NCBI RefSeq assembly: GCF_900313035.1
Contig: NZ_OMPS01000049.1
Coordinates: forward strand, 1 to 64,000
From: Ruegeria sp. EL01
Lineage (GTDB): Bacteria; Pseudomonadota; Alphaproteobacteria; Rhodobacterales; Rhodobacteraceae
Direction: 5' to 3'
DNA length: 64,000 nt
Shown: positions 27,109-36,979 of the stretch, piece by piece
How positions within the stretch are numbered: the stretch's first letter is position 1
Layout: every line of letters starts with the position of its first letter
Program-made: the position numbers and the translations under genes
The notes under the pieces: generated by a model
Seen by the model: the letters and a program-made list of their open reading frames with translations, nothing else
What the model was told of the DNA's origin: nothing
The model's database searches: none

Positions 27109-27578
27109 TATGTGTCCTCTTTGTAACTTTGAATAGGAAGCCCGGCACGTACCCAGCCCGGACCAGCGGCCGAACCCAGCATGCCCTCGGGTACGTCTAT
27201 GATGTTTGTGAACCCTGCCACGCTCAGTTGATTACTTAACCGCGCCGATCGAACACCCCGCGCGCAAATCAAGGCCACAGGAGCTTCCTGGTTGCCGCCG
27301 GTAAGCTGCTCAAGCGCTTGAACAAAATCCTCGCGCCGCATGTCCAGAAGGTGTGCCCCCTCACCCACCCCGGTCGCCCGCCATTCCCGAGGGGTGCGGA
27401 TATCCACCAATAAAATATCGCCGGATCGGGCTTGCTGATACGCCTCGGTCACATCCATCTGAGCGCCCGCATAGTCCTGCGGGATAAGGCGGTATTCCCG
27501 GATCGCGAAACCGGTCGCAATGGCGGCTGCACCACCAAGCAAAACCCACCTGCGGGTCCGGTTCACCTTGTCCGACAT
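27108..27578 (-). CDS. Membrane-anchored rhodanese-domain protein
   Basis: The 156-residue protein has an N-terminal arginine-rich membrane segment (RTRRWVLLGGAAAIATGFAI). A single rhodanese domain follows with VDIRTPREW and the active-site cysteine in LICARGVRSARL (about residue 109). It probably handles sulfane sulfur on the periplasmic side, but substrate and partner are unknown. It is the first gene of a two-gene operon with the esterase. The 221 bases upstream to mrpA form a divergent promoter region. Confidence 0.85.
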   Translation of the reverse strand: MSDKVNRTRRWVLLGGAAAIATGFAIREYRLIPQDYAGAQMDVTEAYQQARSGDILLVDIRTPREWRATGVGEGAHLLDMRREDFVQALEQLTGGNQEAPVALICARGVRSARLSNQLSVAGFTNIIDVPEGMLGSAAGPGWVRAGLPIQSYKEDT

Positions 27579-27799
27579 GTCATCTTCCTTTGAGTTGCCG
27601 GGCCGGTTCTATCACAGGCCGTTGGTCATTTCTGCTCTGAATTCTGACCGTCAGATCAAGTTCGCGTCATTATTACGCAGGGCAAACCCGATCCAGAGAT
27701 TGCCGTAGAACTCTGTGAAAAACTTGCAATATCTGGACAGTCAATAAATTATCCTTAGAAACCCAAGAACAATAGACCGCCCAGACCGGAGTATCGCAC

Positions 27800-30667
27800 T
27801 TGTCCCTATTCCTCATCGCGGCCCTTCCCTTTCTCGGAGCTGTTTTTCCAGCCCTCCTGATCCGGGCGGGACGAAACGCAGCAGCCTCGGCCGCAGGGTT
27901 GACCACATTTCTGGCGCTTATGGGTTTGCTGATCCATAGCCCGGCGGTTCTTCGGGGCGAGGTGATCACAGCCCGGTTCGACTGGATGCCGGGGCTGGGA
28001 CTGAATGCGAACTTCATGTTGGACGGACTTGGGTTCCTGTTCGCGCTGCTGATCCTTGGTATCGGATTGCTGATCATCCTCTACGCCCGGTTCTATTTGT
28101 CGCGCGAAGATCCGATGGGGCAGTTTTACACCTATCTGCTGCTGTTTCAGGGCGCGATGGTCGGGATCGTCCTGTCTGACAACATATTGCTTTTGCTTAT
28201 TTTCTGGGAACTCACCTCGCTGAGCTCGTTCCTGTTGATCGGGTATTGGAAACATTTGCCGGAAGGCCGGCAAGGCGCGCGGATGGCGCTGGCCGTAACG
28301 GGTGGCGGTGGTTTGGCAATGATCGCCGGAATGCTGATCCTGGGCAACATTGTAGGGTCCTATGACCTAAGCATCATTTTGCAGAACAAAGAGTTGATCC
28401 AGTCATCGTCTTACTACATGCCCGCGTTGATCCTGATCCTGTTGGGCTGTTTCACCAAGTCCGCGCAGTTCCCCTTTCATTTCTGGCTGCCGCACGCGAT
28501 GGCAGCTCCAACCCCAGTTTCGGCCTATCTGCACTCGGCAACGATGGTGAAGGCAGGACTGTTCCTGATGGCGCGCATGTGGCCGGTTCTGGCCGGAACT
28601 GATGCGTGGTTTTACATCGTCGCGACCACAGGACTGGTGACAATGTTGCTTGGAGCGGTGATTGCGCTGTTCAAAGATGATCTAAAAGCGCTTCTGGCGT
28701 TTTCAACGGTGTCGCACCTTGGGTTGGTGACCATGCTTTTGGGTTTTGGCACCAAGTTGGCAGCCGTTGCCGCCATATTCCACATCATTAACCACGCAAC
28801 TTTCAAAGCTGCGTTGTTTATGACAGCCGGGATCATCGACCACGAAACCGGCACGCGCGATGTCAAACGGTTGGGTGGATTGCGTCACCTGATGCCGATC
28901 ACCTTTACCATCGGCACAATCGCGGCCTTATCGATGGCTGGCCTGCCGCCTCTAAACGGTTTCCTTTCAAAGGAAATGATGTTGGAGGAAACCGTTCATA
29001 CAACCTGGTTGCACTCGCACTATCTGGTGCCGGGACTGGCAGTTCTGGCTGCAGTGTTCTCAGCCGCGTATTCCTTCCGCTTTGTAAGCCACGTATTCCT
29101 TGGGCCACAGCGTGATGACTATCCGGCTAAGCCGCATGATCCGCCCGTTGGCTTGTGGCTGGCACCGGCCTTTCTTGTCATATTGGTCGTGCTTATCGGT
29201 CTTTACTCAGCCGCAATCGTCGGCCCATTGGTTGCTGTTGTCTCAAGCGCGGTGATTGGTGGTGAAAAGCTGCCATATTACTCTCTGAAACTGTGGCATG
29301 GCTTCACCCCAGCCCTATACATGTCTGTCGTTGCGACGCTGGGCGGTTTGTTCCTGCTTGCGCTGCATCAACGTGGTGAGCATATTTGGAACGCCCTGCC
29401 GCGCCCTGAGGCGAAAGTTATCTTTGAGGCGATTATCAACGCATTCACCAAACTCAGCCGTCTGATAACAGACGAGTTGCACAATGGTGTGCTCAGCCGC
29501 TATGCGATCATCTTTGTCACTTTCACGGTCGGGTTGGGCTACTACGCGTATTCGACGGGAACTATTGGTATCGAAACACGCGTTCCGCTACCGGCCCAGA
29601 CTATTCCGATCATCGGGTGGATCTGTCTGGTCGGTGCGACGTTGGGGATCATGTGGTTCCACCGCAATCGCTTGTTGTCCCTGGTTCTGATCGGTGTTGT
29701 CGGCCTGATCGTATCCATCGCCTTCAACTACCTCTCGGCGCCGGATCTGGCACTGACACAGATTTCGGTCGAGGTGGTCACCATGATCCTACTGCTGTTG
29801 TCGCTGAACTTTCTGCCAACCGAAACGCCATGGGATAGTTCCGCTGGTCGACGATGGCGTGATGCCGCGATTTCCGTTGTCGCAGGGATCGGATCGGGGG
29901 CGCTGATCTACGCGATCATGATGCGCGATTTCGCATTTCCCACGATCTCGGACTTCCATCTGGCAAACTCGTACAAGGGCGGCGGCGGTACCAATGTGGT
30001 TAACGTGATCCTGGTGGACTTCCGGGGATTTGATACGTTTGGTGAAATCATCGTTTTGGGTATCGCGGCGCTGATCATCTACGCATTAACCGAATCTGTG
30101 CTGGGCACCAATGTGCGCGGCTACCTGTTGAACCGCAAACCGCATTGGCCACAGTCAGGCGACTCGCACCCATTGATGATGGTTGTGGTGACGCGGGTTA
30201 TGATGCCGATCGCGCTGATGGTTGGCGCCTACGTCTTCTTCCGTGGCCACAACCAACCCGGCGGCGGCTTTATTGCCGGGCTGATCGTCGCCATCGCCTA
30301 TCTGATGCAATACATGGCCAGCGGCTATACCTGGGCCATCGAACGCCAGAGGTTCTATTACCATGGAACCATCGGCTGGGGTGTTCTGATCGCTGCCGCG
30401 ACCGGCTTGGGCGCGTGGTTCAACGACCGCCCCTTCCTGACCAGCGATTTCGGGTATCTCAACTGGCCACCGCTGGAAGAATTCGAGTGGGCCACCGCCA
30501 TGTTGTTTGACACTGGCGTGTTCCTGGCCGTTCTGGGTGCCGTCATGCTGGCGCTGGACAGCCTGTCCAGGTTCGCATGGCAACCCGGTATGGCACAGGA
30601 ATTCCCGATGGACATCAACCCGTTGCGGGATGATCCGCCGGAAGACGAAGAGAAGGAGCAGGTCTGA
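27800..30667 (+). CDS. mrpA: Mrp-type Na+/H+ antiporter subunit A with fused MrpB domain
   Basis: The 955-residue membrane protein has the NuoL-like proton-conducting domain (MLDGLGFLFALLILGIG near the start, then KSAQFPFHFWLPHAMAAPTPVSA near residue 220). A C-terminal MrpB-type domain begins about residue 790 (RVMMPIALMVGAYVFFRGHNQPGGGF). A fused AB subunit is typical of group 2 (PhaAB) systems. Start is a TTG at 27800 with GGAG eight bases upstream; the protein then begins MSLFLIAALPFLGA as in homologues. It belongs to an operon for Na+ (or K+) extrusion and pH homeostasis and overlaps mrpC by one base. Confidence 0.93.
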   Translation: MSLFLIAALPFLGAVFPALLIRAGRNAAASAAGLTTFLALMGLLIHSPAVLRGEVITARFDWMPGLGLNANFMLDGLGFLFALLILGIGLLIILYARFYLSREDPMGQFYTYLLLFQGAMVGIVLSDNILLLLIFWELTSLSSFLLIGYWKHLPEGRQGARMALAVTGGGGLAMIAGMLILGNIVGSYDLSIILQNKELIQSSSYYMPALILILLGCFTKSAQFPFHFWLPHAMAAPTPVSAYLHSATMVKAGLFLMARMWPVLAGTDAWFYIVATTGLVTMLLGAVIALFKDDLKALLAFSTVSHLGLVTMLLGFGTKLAAVAAIFHIINHATFKAALFMTAGIIDHETGTRDVKRLGGLRHLMPITFTIGTIAALSMAGLPPLNGFLSKEMMLEETVHTTWLHSHYLVPGLAVLAAVFSAAYSFRFVSHVFLGPQRDDYPAKPHDPPVGLWLAPAFLVILVVLIGLYSAAIVGPLVAVVSSAVIGGEKLPYYSLKLWHGFTPALYMSVVATLGGLFLLALHQRGEHIWNALPRPEAKVIFEAIINAFTKLSRLITDELHNGVLSRYAIIFVTFTVGLGYYAYSTGTIGIETRVPLPAQTIPIIGWICLVGATLGIMWFHRNRLLSLVLIGVVGLIVSIAFNYLSAPDLALTQISVEVVTMILLLLSLNFLPTETPWDSSAGRRWRDAAISVVAGIGSGALIYAIMMRDFAFPTISDFHLANSYKGGGGTNVVNVILVDFRGFDTFGEIIVLGIAALIIYALTESVLGTNVRGYLLNRKPHWPQSGDSHPLMMVVVTRVMMPIALMVGAYVFFRGHNQPGGGFIAGLIVAIAYLMQYMASGYTWAIERQRFYYHGTIGWGVLIAAATGLGAWFNDRPFLTSDFGYLNWPPLEEFEWATAMLFDTGVFLAVLGAVMLALDSLSRFAWQPGMAQEFPMDINPLRDDPPEDEEKEQV

Positions 30668-31026
30668 TGGAAGCGCTCGTAGCCTCAGCCGTGGGCGTTC
30701 TGACCGCTGCCGGGATTTTCCTGATCCTGCGCCGCCGAACATTCCCGGTCATTTTAGGCCTGTCGTTGATCACCTATGCGGTGAACGTCTTTCTATTTGC
30801 GACCGGACGGCTGGCGCTGAATGCGCCCGCAGTTCTGAACAAGTATGAAGAGGTTCCTTACACCGATCCGCTGCCTCAGGCGCTTGTGCTGACGGCCATT
30901 GTGATCTCATTCGGAATGACGGCGGTGATCGTGATGATCGCGCTCAGCGCCTATCTGTCTTCGAAGGATGACCATATAGACATGACCGCGCAGGATTGCG
31001 TCGACGCGCCGGGAGAAGACGCATGA
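30667..31026 (+). CDS. mrpC: Mrp antiporter subunit C
   Basis: The 119-residue protein has three hydrophobic helices and the NuoK-like PQALVLTAIVISFGMTAVI segment with the preceding YTDPLP, characteristic of MrpC/PhaC. A short charged tail follows. ATG 30667 overlaps the mrpA stop, and mrpD starts four bases before its end. Confidence 0.94.
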   Translation: MEALVASAVGVLTAAGIFLILRRRTFPVILGLSLITYAVNVFLFATGRLALNAPAVLNKYEEVPYTDPLPQALVLTAIVISFGMTAVIVMIALSAYLSSKDDHIDMTAQDCVDAPGEDA

Positions 31027-32567
31027 ACCACTGGATCGTTGCGCCGATCGTCCTGCCCGCGATCCTTGCGCCGTTTATCATCATGGTCTTGCGATATCAT
31101 CTGGACCTGCAACGCATCTTCTCGGTCGCGGGTGTGGTCACCCTGCTAGGCATTGCACTGACCATTACGGCGCAAGCCTCTGGCGGGGACATTCAGGTCT
31201 ATGAACTAGGCGATTGGCCCGCCCCGTTTGGCATTGTCATGGTGCTGGACAGGATGTCGGCCATGATGGTGTTGCTAACGGCATTGCTGGCCTTGCCCAT
31301 TGTGCTTTATGCGATTGGGTCTGGCTGGGATCAGCGCGGCAATCACTTCCACGCACTGTTTCATTTCCAATTGATGGGCGTCTGTGGCGCGTTTCTGACG
31401 GGCGACGCGTTCAACCTGTTTGTTTTCTTCGAGGTTCTGCTGATCGCATCTTACGGTCTTATGACCCATGGCGGCGGTTCAGTGCGTTTGAAAGCAGGTG
31501 TTCAATACGTCGCTTATAACTTGCTAGGCTCGACCTTGTTCCTGTTTGCCTTGGGAACGCTCTATGGCGTGACAGGCACCTTGAATATGGCCGACATCGC
31601 CGTGCGGGTGGCAGAGTTACCGGCCGAAGATACCGCTCTTCTGCGGGTCGGTGCGGTACTGTTGCTGTTGGTTTTTTGTATCAAGGCCGCCGTTCTGCCG
31701 CTGCATTTCTGGCTACCTGCAAGCTATGCCAATGCGCCCTTGCCGGTGGCGGCGCTGTTTGCGATCATGACCAAGGTAGGGGCCTATTCGATCCTGCGTA
31801 TGTACACGCTGGCATTCGGGCCAGAGGTTGAAGCAACGCAAGGGTTGGTCGGCGATTGGCTGCAACCTGCTGCCATATTGACGCTTGCAGTCGGGGCCAT
31901 CGGCATCCTTGGCGCACAACATATTGCCCGTATGGTTGCATTCTGTGCCATAGCGTCAATGGGCACTTTGCTGATCGCAATCTCGTTGTTCACGCCCCAG
32001 GCAACGGCGGCTGCACTGTACTACATTTTCCACTCGACACTGGCGACCGCACTACTGTTCCTGGTTGCTGATCTGGTGATGGAACGGCGGGGGGGCGCAA
32101 TTATCCCCAAGCCACCGATGCCGCAAAGCGGGTTGATCTCGGCCCTGTTCTTTGTCGGCGCCATCGCGATGGCAGGAATGCCGCCGTTGTCGGGTTTTAT
32201 TGGCAAACTGCTTGTTTTGGACGCCGCACGCGATGCATCAAATGCAAACGCAATTTGGTTTGTGATCCTGGTCGGGTCCTTCGTAACAATCGTTGGATTG
32301 GCGCGCGCCGGATCGCTGATCTTTTGGAAGAGCCATGATGCCCAATATGCTGAAGAAACCGAACCGACGGAGCTGGAGGAAACGGATGTGCAACCTGCCA
32401 CCGAACCCCAACCTGGTCTGGCCTTTACAGCAATCTTTGGCGCGGTTGCGGGTCTGATCCTGCTGACCCTGTTTGCCGGGCCCGCTTTGGAGTACACAAG
32501 CAAGACCGCAGAGCAATTGTTCACGCCCGAGCGTTACATCTCGGCCGTATTGGGAGGTGAAGAGTGA
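31023..32567 (+). CDS. mrpD: Mrp antiporter subunit D
   Basis: The 514-residue NuoM/N-like membrane protein has LDRMSAMMVLLTALLALP, FFEVLLIASYGLM with the conserved glutamate, and KAAVLPLHFWLPASYANAP (about residue 225). MrpD is a core proton/ion-translocating subunit. ATG at 31023 overlaps mrpC; the open frame from 30996 lies inside mrpC. An acidic loop near residues 440-465 (ETEPTELEETD) precedes the last helix. Confidence 0.94.
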   Translation: MNHWIVAPIVLPAILAPFIIMVLRYHLDLQRIFSVAGVVTLLGIALTITAQASGGDIQVYELGDWPAPFGIVMVLDRMSAMMVLLTALLALPIVLYAIGSGWDQRGNHFHALFHFQLMGVCGAFLTGDAFNLFVFFEVLLIASYGLMTHGGGSVRLKAGVQYVAYNLLGSTLFLFALGTLYGVTGTLNMADIAVRVAELPAEDTALLRVGAVLLLLVFCIKAAVLPLHFWLPASYANAPLPVAALFAIMTKVGAYSILRMYTLAFGPEVEATQGLVGDWLQPAAILTLAVGAIGILGAQHIARMVAFCAIASMGTLLIAISLFTPQATAAALYYIFHSTLATALLFLVADLVMERRGGAIIPKPPMPQSGLISALFFVGAIAMAGMPPLSGFIGKLLVLDAARDASNANAIWFVILVGSFVTIVGLARAGSLIFWKSHDAQYAEETEPTELEETDVQPATEPQPGLAFTAIFGAVAGLILLTLFAGPALEYTSKTAEQLFTPERYISAVLGGEE

Positions 32568-33064
32568 TGAAACTGCTGCGCCGTATATTCCCGCACCCGC
32601 ATCTGACAATTTTGCTAACGCTTGTCTGGTTGCTTCTGGCAAACGCGCCATCGCTGAACTCGCTGGTTTTTGGTTTGATATTGGGAATTATCATCCCCTT
32701 TGTCACCCAGCCCTACTGGCCAGACCGTCCCAAGCTGCGCAACTGGCCCATGGTGGTCGAATACATGCTGGTCGTGCTGTGGGATATCGTTGTTGCCAAT
32801 GTCACGGTCGCAAAGATCATCCTGTTCAAGCGTGACGCCGACCGGCAGCCGAACTGGGTTTGTATCCCATTGGAACTGCGCACACCCGAAGCGATCACCG
32901 TTCTGGCTGGCACCATAACGATGACCCCCGGCACGGTCAGTTGTGATCTGTCGGCGCAAGGGCATAACCTGCTTGTCCACTGTCTGGACACCTCAGACCC
33001 GGACGCCGTGCGGGATCAGATCAAGCAGCGCTATGAACGCCGTCTGAAGGAGATTTTCGAATGA
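32567..33064 (+). CDS. mrpE: Mrp antiporter subunit E
   Basis: The 165-residue protein has two N-terminal hydrophobic helices and the MrpE/PhaE features LELRTPEAITVLAGTITMTP and HCLDTSDPDAVRDQIKQRYE. GGAGG lies nine bases ahead of ATG 32567; a GTG three bases earlier is less likely. MrpE is needed for assembly or full activity of the antiporter complex. It overlaps mrpF by four bases. Confidence 0.93.
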   Translation: MKLLRRIFPHPHLTILLTLVWLLLANAPSLNSLVFGLILGIIIPFVTQPYWPDRPKLRNWPMVVEYMLVVLWDIVVANVTVAKIILFKRDADRQPNWVCIPLELRTPEAITVLAGTITMTPGTVSCDLSAQGHNLLVHCLDTSDPDAVRDQIKQRYERRLKEIFE

Positions 33065-33330
33065 TGGACTTTGCCATCCACTTTGCATTTGCCTGTTTCG
33101 GAGCAGCGATCATGATGTGCCTTTGGCGGATCATCACGGCCGAAGGGGTCGGCACCCGGGTTCTGGCGTTGGATACTATGGTGATCAACACCATTGCCCT
33201 CATGATCCTGTACGGATTGTTCAAAAGCACCGAAATCTTTTTTGAGGCTGCCATGATCATCGCAATGCTGGGGTTCGTCTCAACCGTCGCCTATGCCCGC
33301 TTTATGTTGCGCGGCAACATCATCGAGTGA
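33061..33330 (+). CDS. mrpF: Mrp antiporter subunit F
   Basis: The 89-residue protein has three hydrophobic helices. The loop between the first two carries GVGTRVLALDTMVINTIALM, with the conserved aspartate of MrpF/PhaF. It lies in the fixed gene order A-C-D-E-F-G. Confidence 0.93.
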   Translation: MMDFAIHFAFACFGAAIMMCLWRIITAEGVGTRVLALDTMVINTIALMILYGLFKSTEIFFEAAMIIAMLGFVSTVAYARFMLRGNIIE

Positions 33331-33337
33331 GGGTGTG

Positions 33338-33724
33338 ATGGACTTTATCTTCGAACTTCTAATCGCATTCTTCCTAGTAGTTTCGGGCATATTCGGGTTT
33401 GTCGGCTCGTTTGGAATGATCAAGCTGAAAGATCCGATGTCGCGCCTGCATGCTCCGACCAAGGCAACGACCCTTGGCGTGGGCGGCATTCTGTTGGCCT
33501 CGATCTGCCATTCCGTCCTGATAGAAGGGCATCTGTCGCTGCACGAGCTGCTGATCACCCTGTTTTTGTTCCTGACCGCCCCGATCACGGCCCTGTTCAT
33601 TGCCAAATGGCATATTCACCGTCATGAAATGCCCGAAGATCTGCCGGATGCGGGCGAGGATGAGCTTTGGGCCACCCACGCGGTCGAGCAGGTCGAAGAC
33701 GTCCCCGACCACAGCACGAACTGA
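33338..33724 (+). CDS. mrpG: Mrp antiporter subunit G
   Basis: The 128-residue protein has three hydrophobic helices and the MrpG/PhaG core GMIKLKDPMSRLHAPTKATT (about residues 27-46), followed by a long acidic C-terminal tail (PEDLPDAGEDELWATH onward). ATG 33338 lies eight bases after mrpF; an in-frame extension to 33293 would sit inside mrpF. The last gene of the antiporter set is only five bases from the SelD fusion gene. Confidence 0.92.
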   Translation: MDFIFELLIAFFLVVSGIFGFVGSFGMIKLKDPMSRLHAPTKATTLGVGGILLASICHSVLIEGHLSLHELLITLFLFLTAPITALFIAKWHIHRHEMPEDLPDAGEDELWATHAVEQVEDVPDHSTN

Positions 33725-33729
33725 GCCTC

Positions 33730-35889
33730 ATGCACACACCTCCGTTGCCCCTGACCCGTGATCTGGTTCTGATTGGCGGAGGCCACACGCACGCGCTGGT
33801 GTTGCGGAAATGGGGTATGAACCCTCTGCCCGGTGCGCGCTTAACCCTGATCAACCCTGGCCCAACCGCGCCTTATTCGGGCATGTTGCCGGGGTTTGTC
33901 GCCGGTCATTACGAGCGTTCGGAACTGGACATCGATCTGGTCAAACTGGCGCGCTTTGCCGGAGCCAGGGTTGTTCTTGGGACTGTGGACGGGATCGATA
34001 CCCAAAAGCGGGAAATTCACCTGCCCGGACGTCCCCCGCTGGCATTCGATGTCGCGTCAGTGAACGTTGGCATCACTTCGAAAATGCCTTCGTTGGCAGG
34101 CTTTGCCGACCATGCCGTGCCTGCCAAGCCTTTGGGTCCGTTTGCCGCGCGTTGGGCCGCCTACCTGGGGGGCAGCGGATCGGCAGCGATCGTTATTATC
34201 GGCGGCGGCGTTGCTGGTGTAGAACTGGCAATGGCAATGGCACATGCGCTAAAGGCCAAAGGGCGGGCTGCGCAAGTCACGCTGATAGACAATGCCTCTG
34301 CTCTGACCGCAACAAATCCCAAAGCCGCGGCGACAATCCGGAACGCAATGACCGATCTTGGTGTCGATGTGATCGAGCATAACTCGATCACACAGATAGC
34401 CAAGGATCATGTGAAACTGAAAGACGGTCGCCAAATCCCGGCAACATTCGTGACCGGGGCGGCCGGAGCACGCCCTTATGACTGGATCACAAATACCGGA
34501 CTGGACCTGCAGAACGGGTACATTCAAGTGAACGAGCATCTGCAATCCAGTGATCCGGTGGTTTTTGCCGCTGGCGATTGCGTGCATCTAACAGATAACC
34601 CACGTCCCAAAGCCGGTGTATACGCGGTGCGCGAGGCACCGATCCTCTTCAACAATCTGCAGGCCGCATTGGGCGCTGGAAAAATGAAACGGTACACCCC
34701 TCAGAAAGACTATCTGAAACTGATCTCTCTGGGTCGTAAATCCGCGCTGGCTGAGCGTCTTAGCACATCCTTCAGTGGCTCTTTGATGTGGACGTGGAAG
34801 AACCATATCGACCAGACCTTCATGAACAAGTTTCGCGATTTGCCGCAAATGCGACCCGCGCCCCTGCCCCGCGATCATGCGTCCGGCCTGCGCGAGACAT
34901 TGGGTGACAAACCCATGTGCGGAGGGTGCGGTGCCAAGGTTGGACGCGGTGCTCTGCGATCTGCGTTGCAATCTTTGCCGCCGCCTGAGCGAGCCGATGT
35001 GATCTCGCTGCCCGGCGATGACGCCGCGGTGCTGCAGACCGGTGGTGCGCGGCAGGCCATGACCTCGGACCACCTGCGCGCCTTCACGCTGGACCCAGGC
35101 CTTATGACTCGCATCGCAGCGGTGCACGCATTAGGGGACATCTGGGCCATGGGGGCCGCGCCACAAGCGGCCACCGCGACTGTCATCCTGCCTCGGATGT
35201 CGGCCGAATTGCAGCATCGCACCATGTCCGAGATCATGACAATTGCCGGCGACGTCATGCGTGAAGCTGGGGCTGAGATCGTGGGTGGCCACAGCTCGAT
35301 GGGCGACGAAATGACCATCGGGTTTACCTTAACCGGCCTGTGCGAAAACGATCCGATCACTTTGGCGGGCGGCCGTCTGGGCGATATTTTGATCCTGACC
35401 AAACCCATAGGCAGTGGTGTGTTAATGGCGGCAGAGATGGCTGGTGAAGCGGACGGCGCCTCGATCGCAGCAGCATTCCAGCACATGATACAGCCACAAA
35501 GCGCGGCAACCCGTATCCTATCAGGCGCACACGCCATGACGGATGTGACCGGGTTTGGTCTGGCCGGTCATCTGCAGGGCATATGTGAGGCTTCTGATTG
35601 CGGCGCAACGCTTGACCTGGCCAGCGTCCCGCTGATGCAAGGCGCGCAAGATCTGAGCGACCAGGGCATTCGCTCGACGATATTCACCGACAACAGGTCC
35701 ATCGCAATGGAATTGCCATCTGATGGCAAGGCCGCGCTTTTGTTTGATCCGCAAACCGCTGGCGGCCTGCTGGCGGCTGTTGCCGCAGATGGTGCTGAAT
35801 TCGTTCTGCGGGATCTGCGCGACGCGGGCTATCCCGCTGCGATCATTGGGCAGTTGACCAAGACGCCGGGACTGCGTTTTCAGAGCTGA
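33730..35889 (+). CDS. selD: FAD-dependent oxidoreductase fused to selenide, water dikinase (SelD)
   Basis: The 719-residue protein has two parts. Residues about 1-380 are a pyridine nucleotide-disulfide oxidoreductase, with FAD motif IGGGHTHA (about residue 15), NAD(P) motif IIGGGVAGVELA (about residue 156) and AAGDCVHL (about residue 280). Residues about 390-719 are SelD, with PMCGGCGAKVG aligning C400 and K403 to the catalytic Cys17 and Lys20 of E. coli SelD, then PGDDAAV and HALGDIWAMGA. It makes selenophosphate from selenide and ATP; the oxidoreductase half may generate selenide. It follows mrpG by five bases and overlaps convergent mnmH by ten bases. Confidence 0.93.
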   Translation: MHTPPLPLTRDLVLIGGGHTHALVLRKWGMNPLPGARLTLINPGPTAPYSGMLPGFVAGHYERSELDIDLVKLARFAGARVVLGTVDGIDTQKREIHLPGRPPLAFDVASVNVGITSKMPSLAGFADHAVPAKPLGPFAARWAAYLGGSGSAAIVIIGGGVAGVELAMAMAHALKAKGRAAQVTLIDNASALTATNPKAAATIRNAMTDLGVDVIEHNSITQIAKDHVKLKDGRQIPATFVTGAAGARPYDWITNTGLDLQNGYIQVNEHLQSSDPVVFAAGDCVHLTDNPRPKAGVYAVREAPILFNNLQAALGAGKMKRYTPQKDYLKLISLGRKSALAERLSTSFSGSLMWTWKNHIDQTFMNKFRDLPQMRPAPLPRDHASGLRETLGDKPMCGGCGAKVGRGALRSALQSLPPPERADVISLPGDDAAVLQTGGARQAMTSDHLRAFTLDPGLMTRIAAVHALGDIWAMGAAPQAATATVILPRMSAELQHRTMSEIMTIAGDVMREAGAEIVGGHSSMGDEMTIGFTLTGLCENDPITLAGGRLGDILILTKPIGSGVLMAAEMAGEADGASIAAAFQHMIQPQSAATRILSGAHAMTDVTGFGLAGHLQGICEASDCGATLDLASVPLMQGAQDLSDQGIRSTIFTDNRSIAMELPSDGKAALLFDPQTAGGLLAAVAADGAEFVLRDLRDAGYPAAIIGQLTKTPGLRFQS

Positions 35890-36932
35890 GTCAGCAGTTT
35901 TTCAATCCGTGCAGCCGCATCTGCCAGCCCCACGTCATCCAGCGTTGCGAGATCGACTTGCGCAAGCACGTTTGCGTCGCGGGCCCGCCGGGATTTCAAA
36001 TAGGCCGGGTCGTAGTGACCTTCCATCAATGCTCGGGTCAGCGCCGGTTTTTCGCCCGCCTCAATCAATTGCAGCCAACCATCCACAACCCCGTGCCCGC
36101 GATGCAAGCGCAAGGGTGACAACCGATCGCGCAAGCCATCGATGTCGGACAGGATGTCATCATAAGCGCGAACCAAATAGGCCGTACGCGCCTCGATCGA
36201 GGCCGTGACCTGAACCCGCGGGGCGGCGCATAAAGCACTCCACAGGCTGGGCGGCAGGATCAGGTTGCCGATCTTGGATGATTCCGCTTCGACCACGACC
36301 GGGCGGGATGCATCCAAAGCGCAAAACGCTGCGGACAACGCAGATTCAAAGGCTTTCTGCCCCGGTTGACCACCTGGCATATCGCCCAGCAAAGACCCCC
36401 GATGGTTGGCCAACCCCTCGAGATCCAGAACCTGAACGCCGCGCCTTTGCAAGTGCCGCAGTATTTCGGTTTTGGCGGTTCCGGTGTATCCGTCCAAAGC
36501 CACCAATTGGTGTGGCAGCGGATCGTGATAAAGATAAGCGTTTACCAAACGCCGATAGCTACGATAGCCCCCTTCGACCACCTCGGCGCGCCAGCCGATC
36601 TGCTGCAGCATCCACGTGAAGGAACCCGACCGCTGACCTCCGCGCCAGCAATACACCAGCGGTCGCCAGCTGCCTTCGTGATGGCTTAGGCTGTTTTCAA
36701 TGTGATTGGCCGCATTGCGAAACACCAGCGCTGCGCCCAACTTGCGGGCCAGAAACGGGCTTTCCTGCACGTAGATCGTTCCGACACGGGCGCGTTCTTC
36801 GTCATCCAGAACCGGCAGGTTGATCGCACCGGGCAAATGATCCTCGGCAAATTCAGCCGGGCTGCGCACGTCGATCACCGTATCGAAGCTATGCGAATAA
36901 AGATGCGGCAGGTTGTTAAGCTTCAGGGCCAT
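35880..36932 (-). CDS. mnmH: tRNA 2-selenouridine synthase
   Basis: The 350-residue protein has an N-terminal rhodanese domain (VIDVRSPAEFAEDHLPGAIN; catalytic cysteine in YCWRGGQRSGS, about residue 94). A C-terminal P-loop domain (LDGYTGTAKTEIL, about residues 145-157) follows. MnmH (SelU/YbbB) replaces sulfur by selenium in 2-thiouridine at tRNA position 34, using selenophosphate from SelD. Its tail-to-tail arrangement with selD supports this use of selenium. Confidence 0.95.
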   Translation of the reverse strand: MALKLNNLPHLYSHSFDTVIDVRSPAEFAEDHLPGAINLPVLDDEERARVGTIYVQESPFLARKLGAALVFRNAANHIENSLSHHEGSWRPLVYCWRGGQRSGSFTWMLQQIGWRAEVVEGGYRSYRRLVNAYLYHDPLPHQLVALDGYTGTAKTEILRHLQRRGVQVLDLEGLANHRGSLLGDMPGGQPGQKAFESALSAAFCALDASRPVVVEAESSKIGNLILPPSLWSALCAAPRVQVTASIEARTAYLVRAYDDILSDIDGLRDRLSPLRLHRGHGVVDGWLQLIEAGEKPALTRALMEGHYDPAYLKSRRARDANVLAQVDLATLDDVGLADAAARIEKLLTQL

Positions 36933-36979
36933 GCCAGCGGTCTAGCCCGCTGGATCAACGAAGGAAAGGCCGTTCGGAT

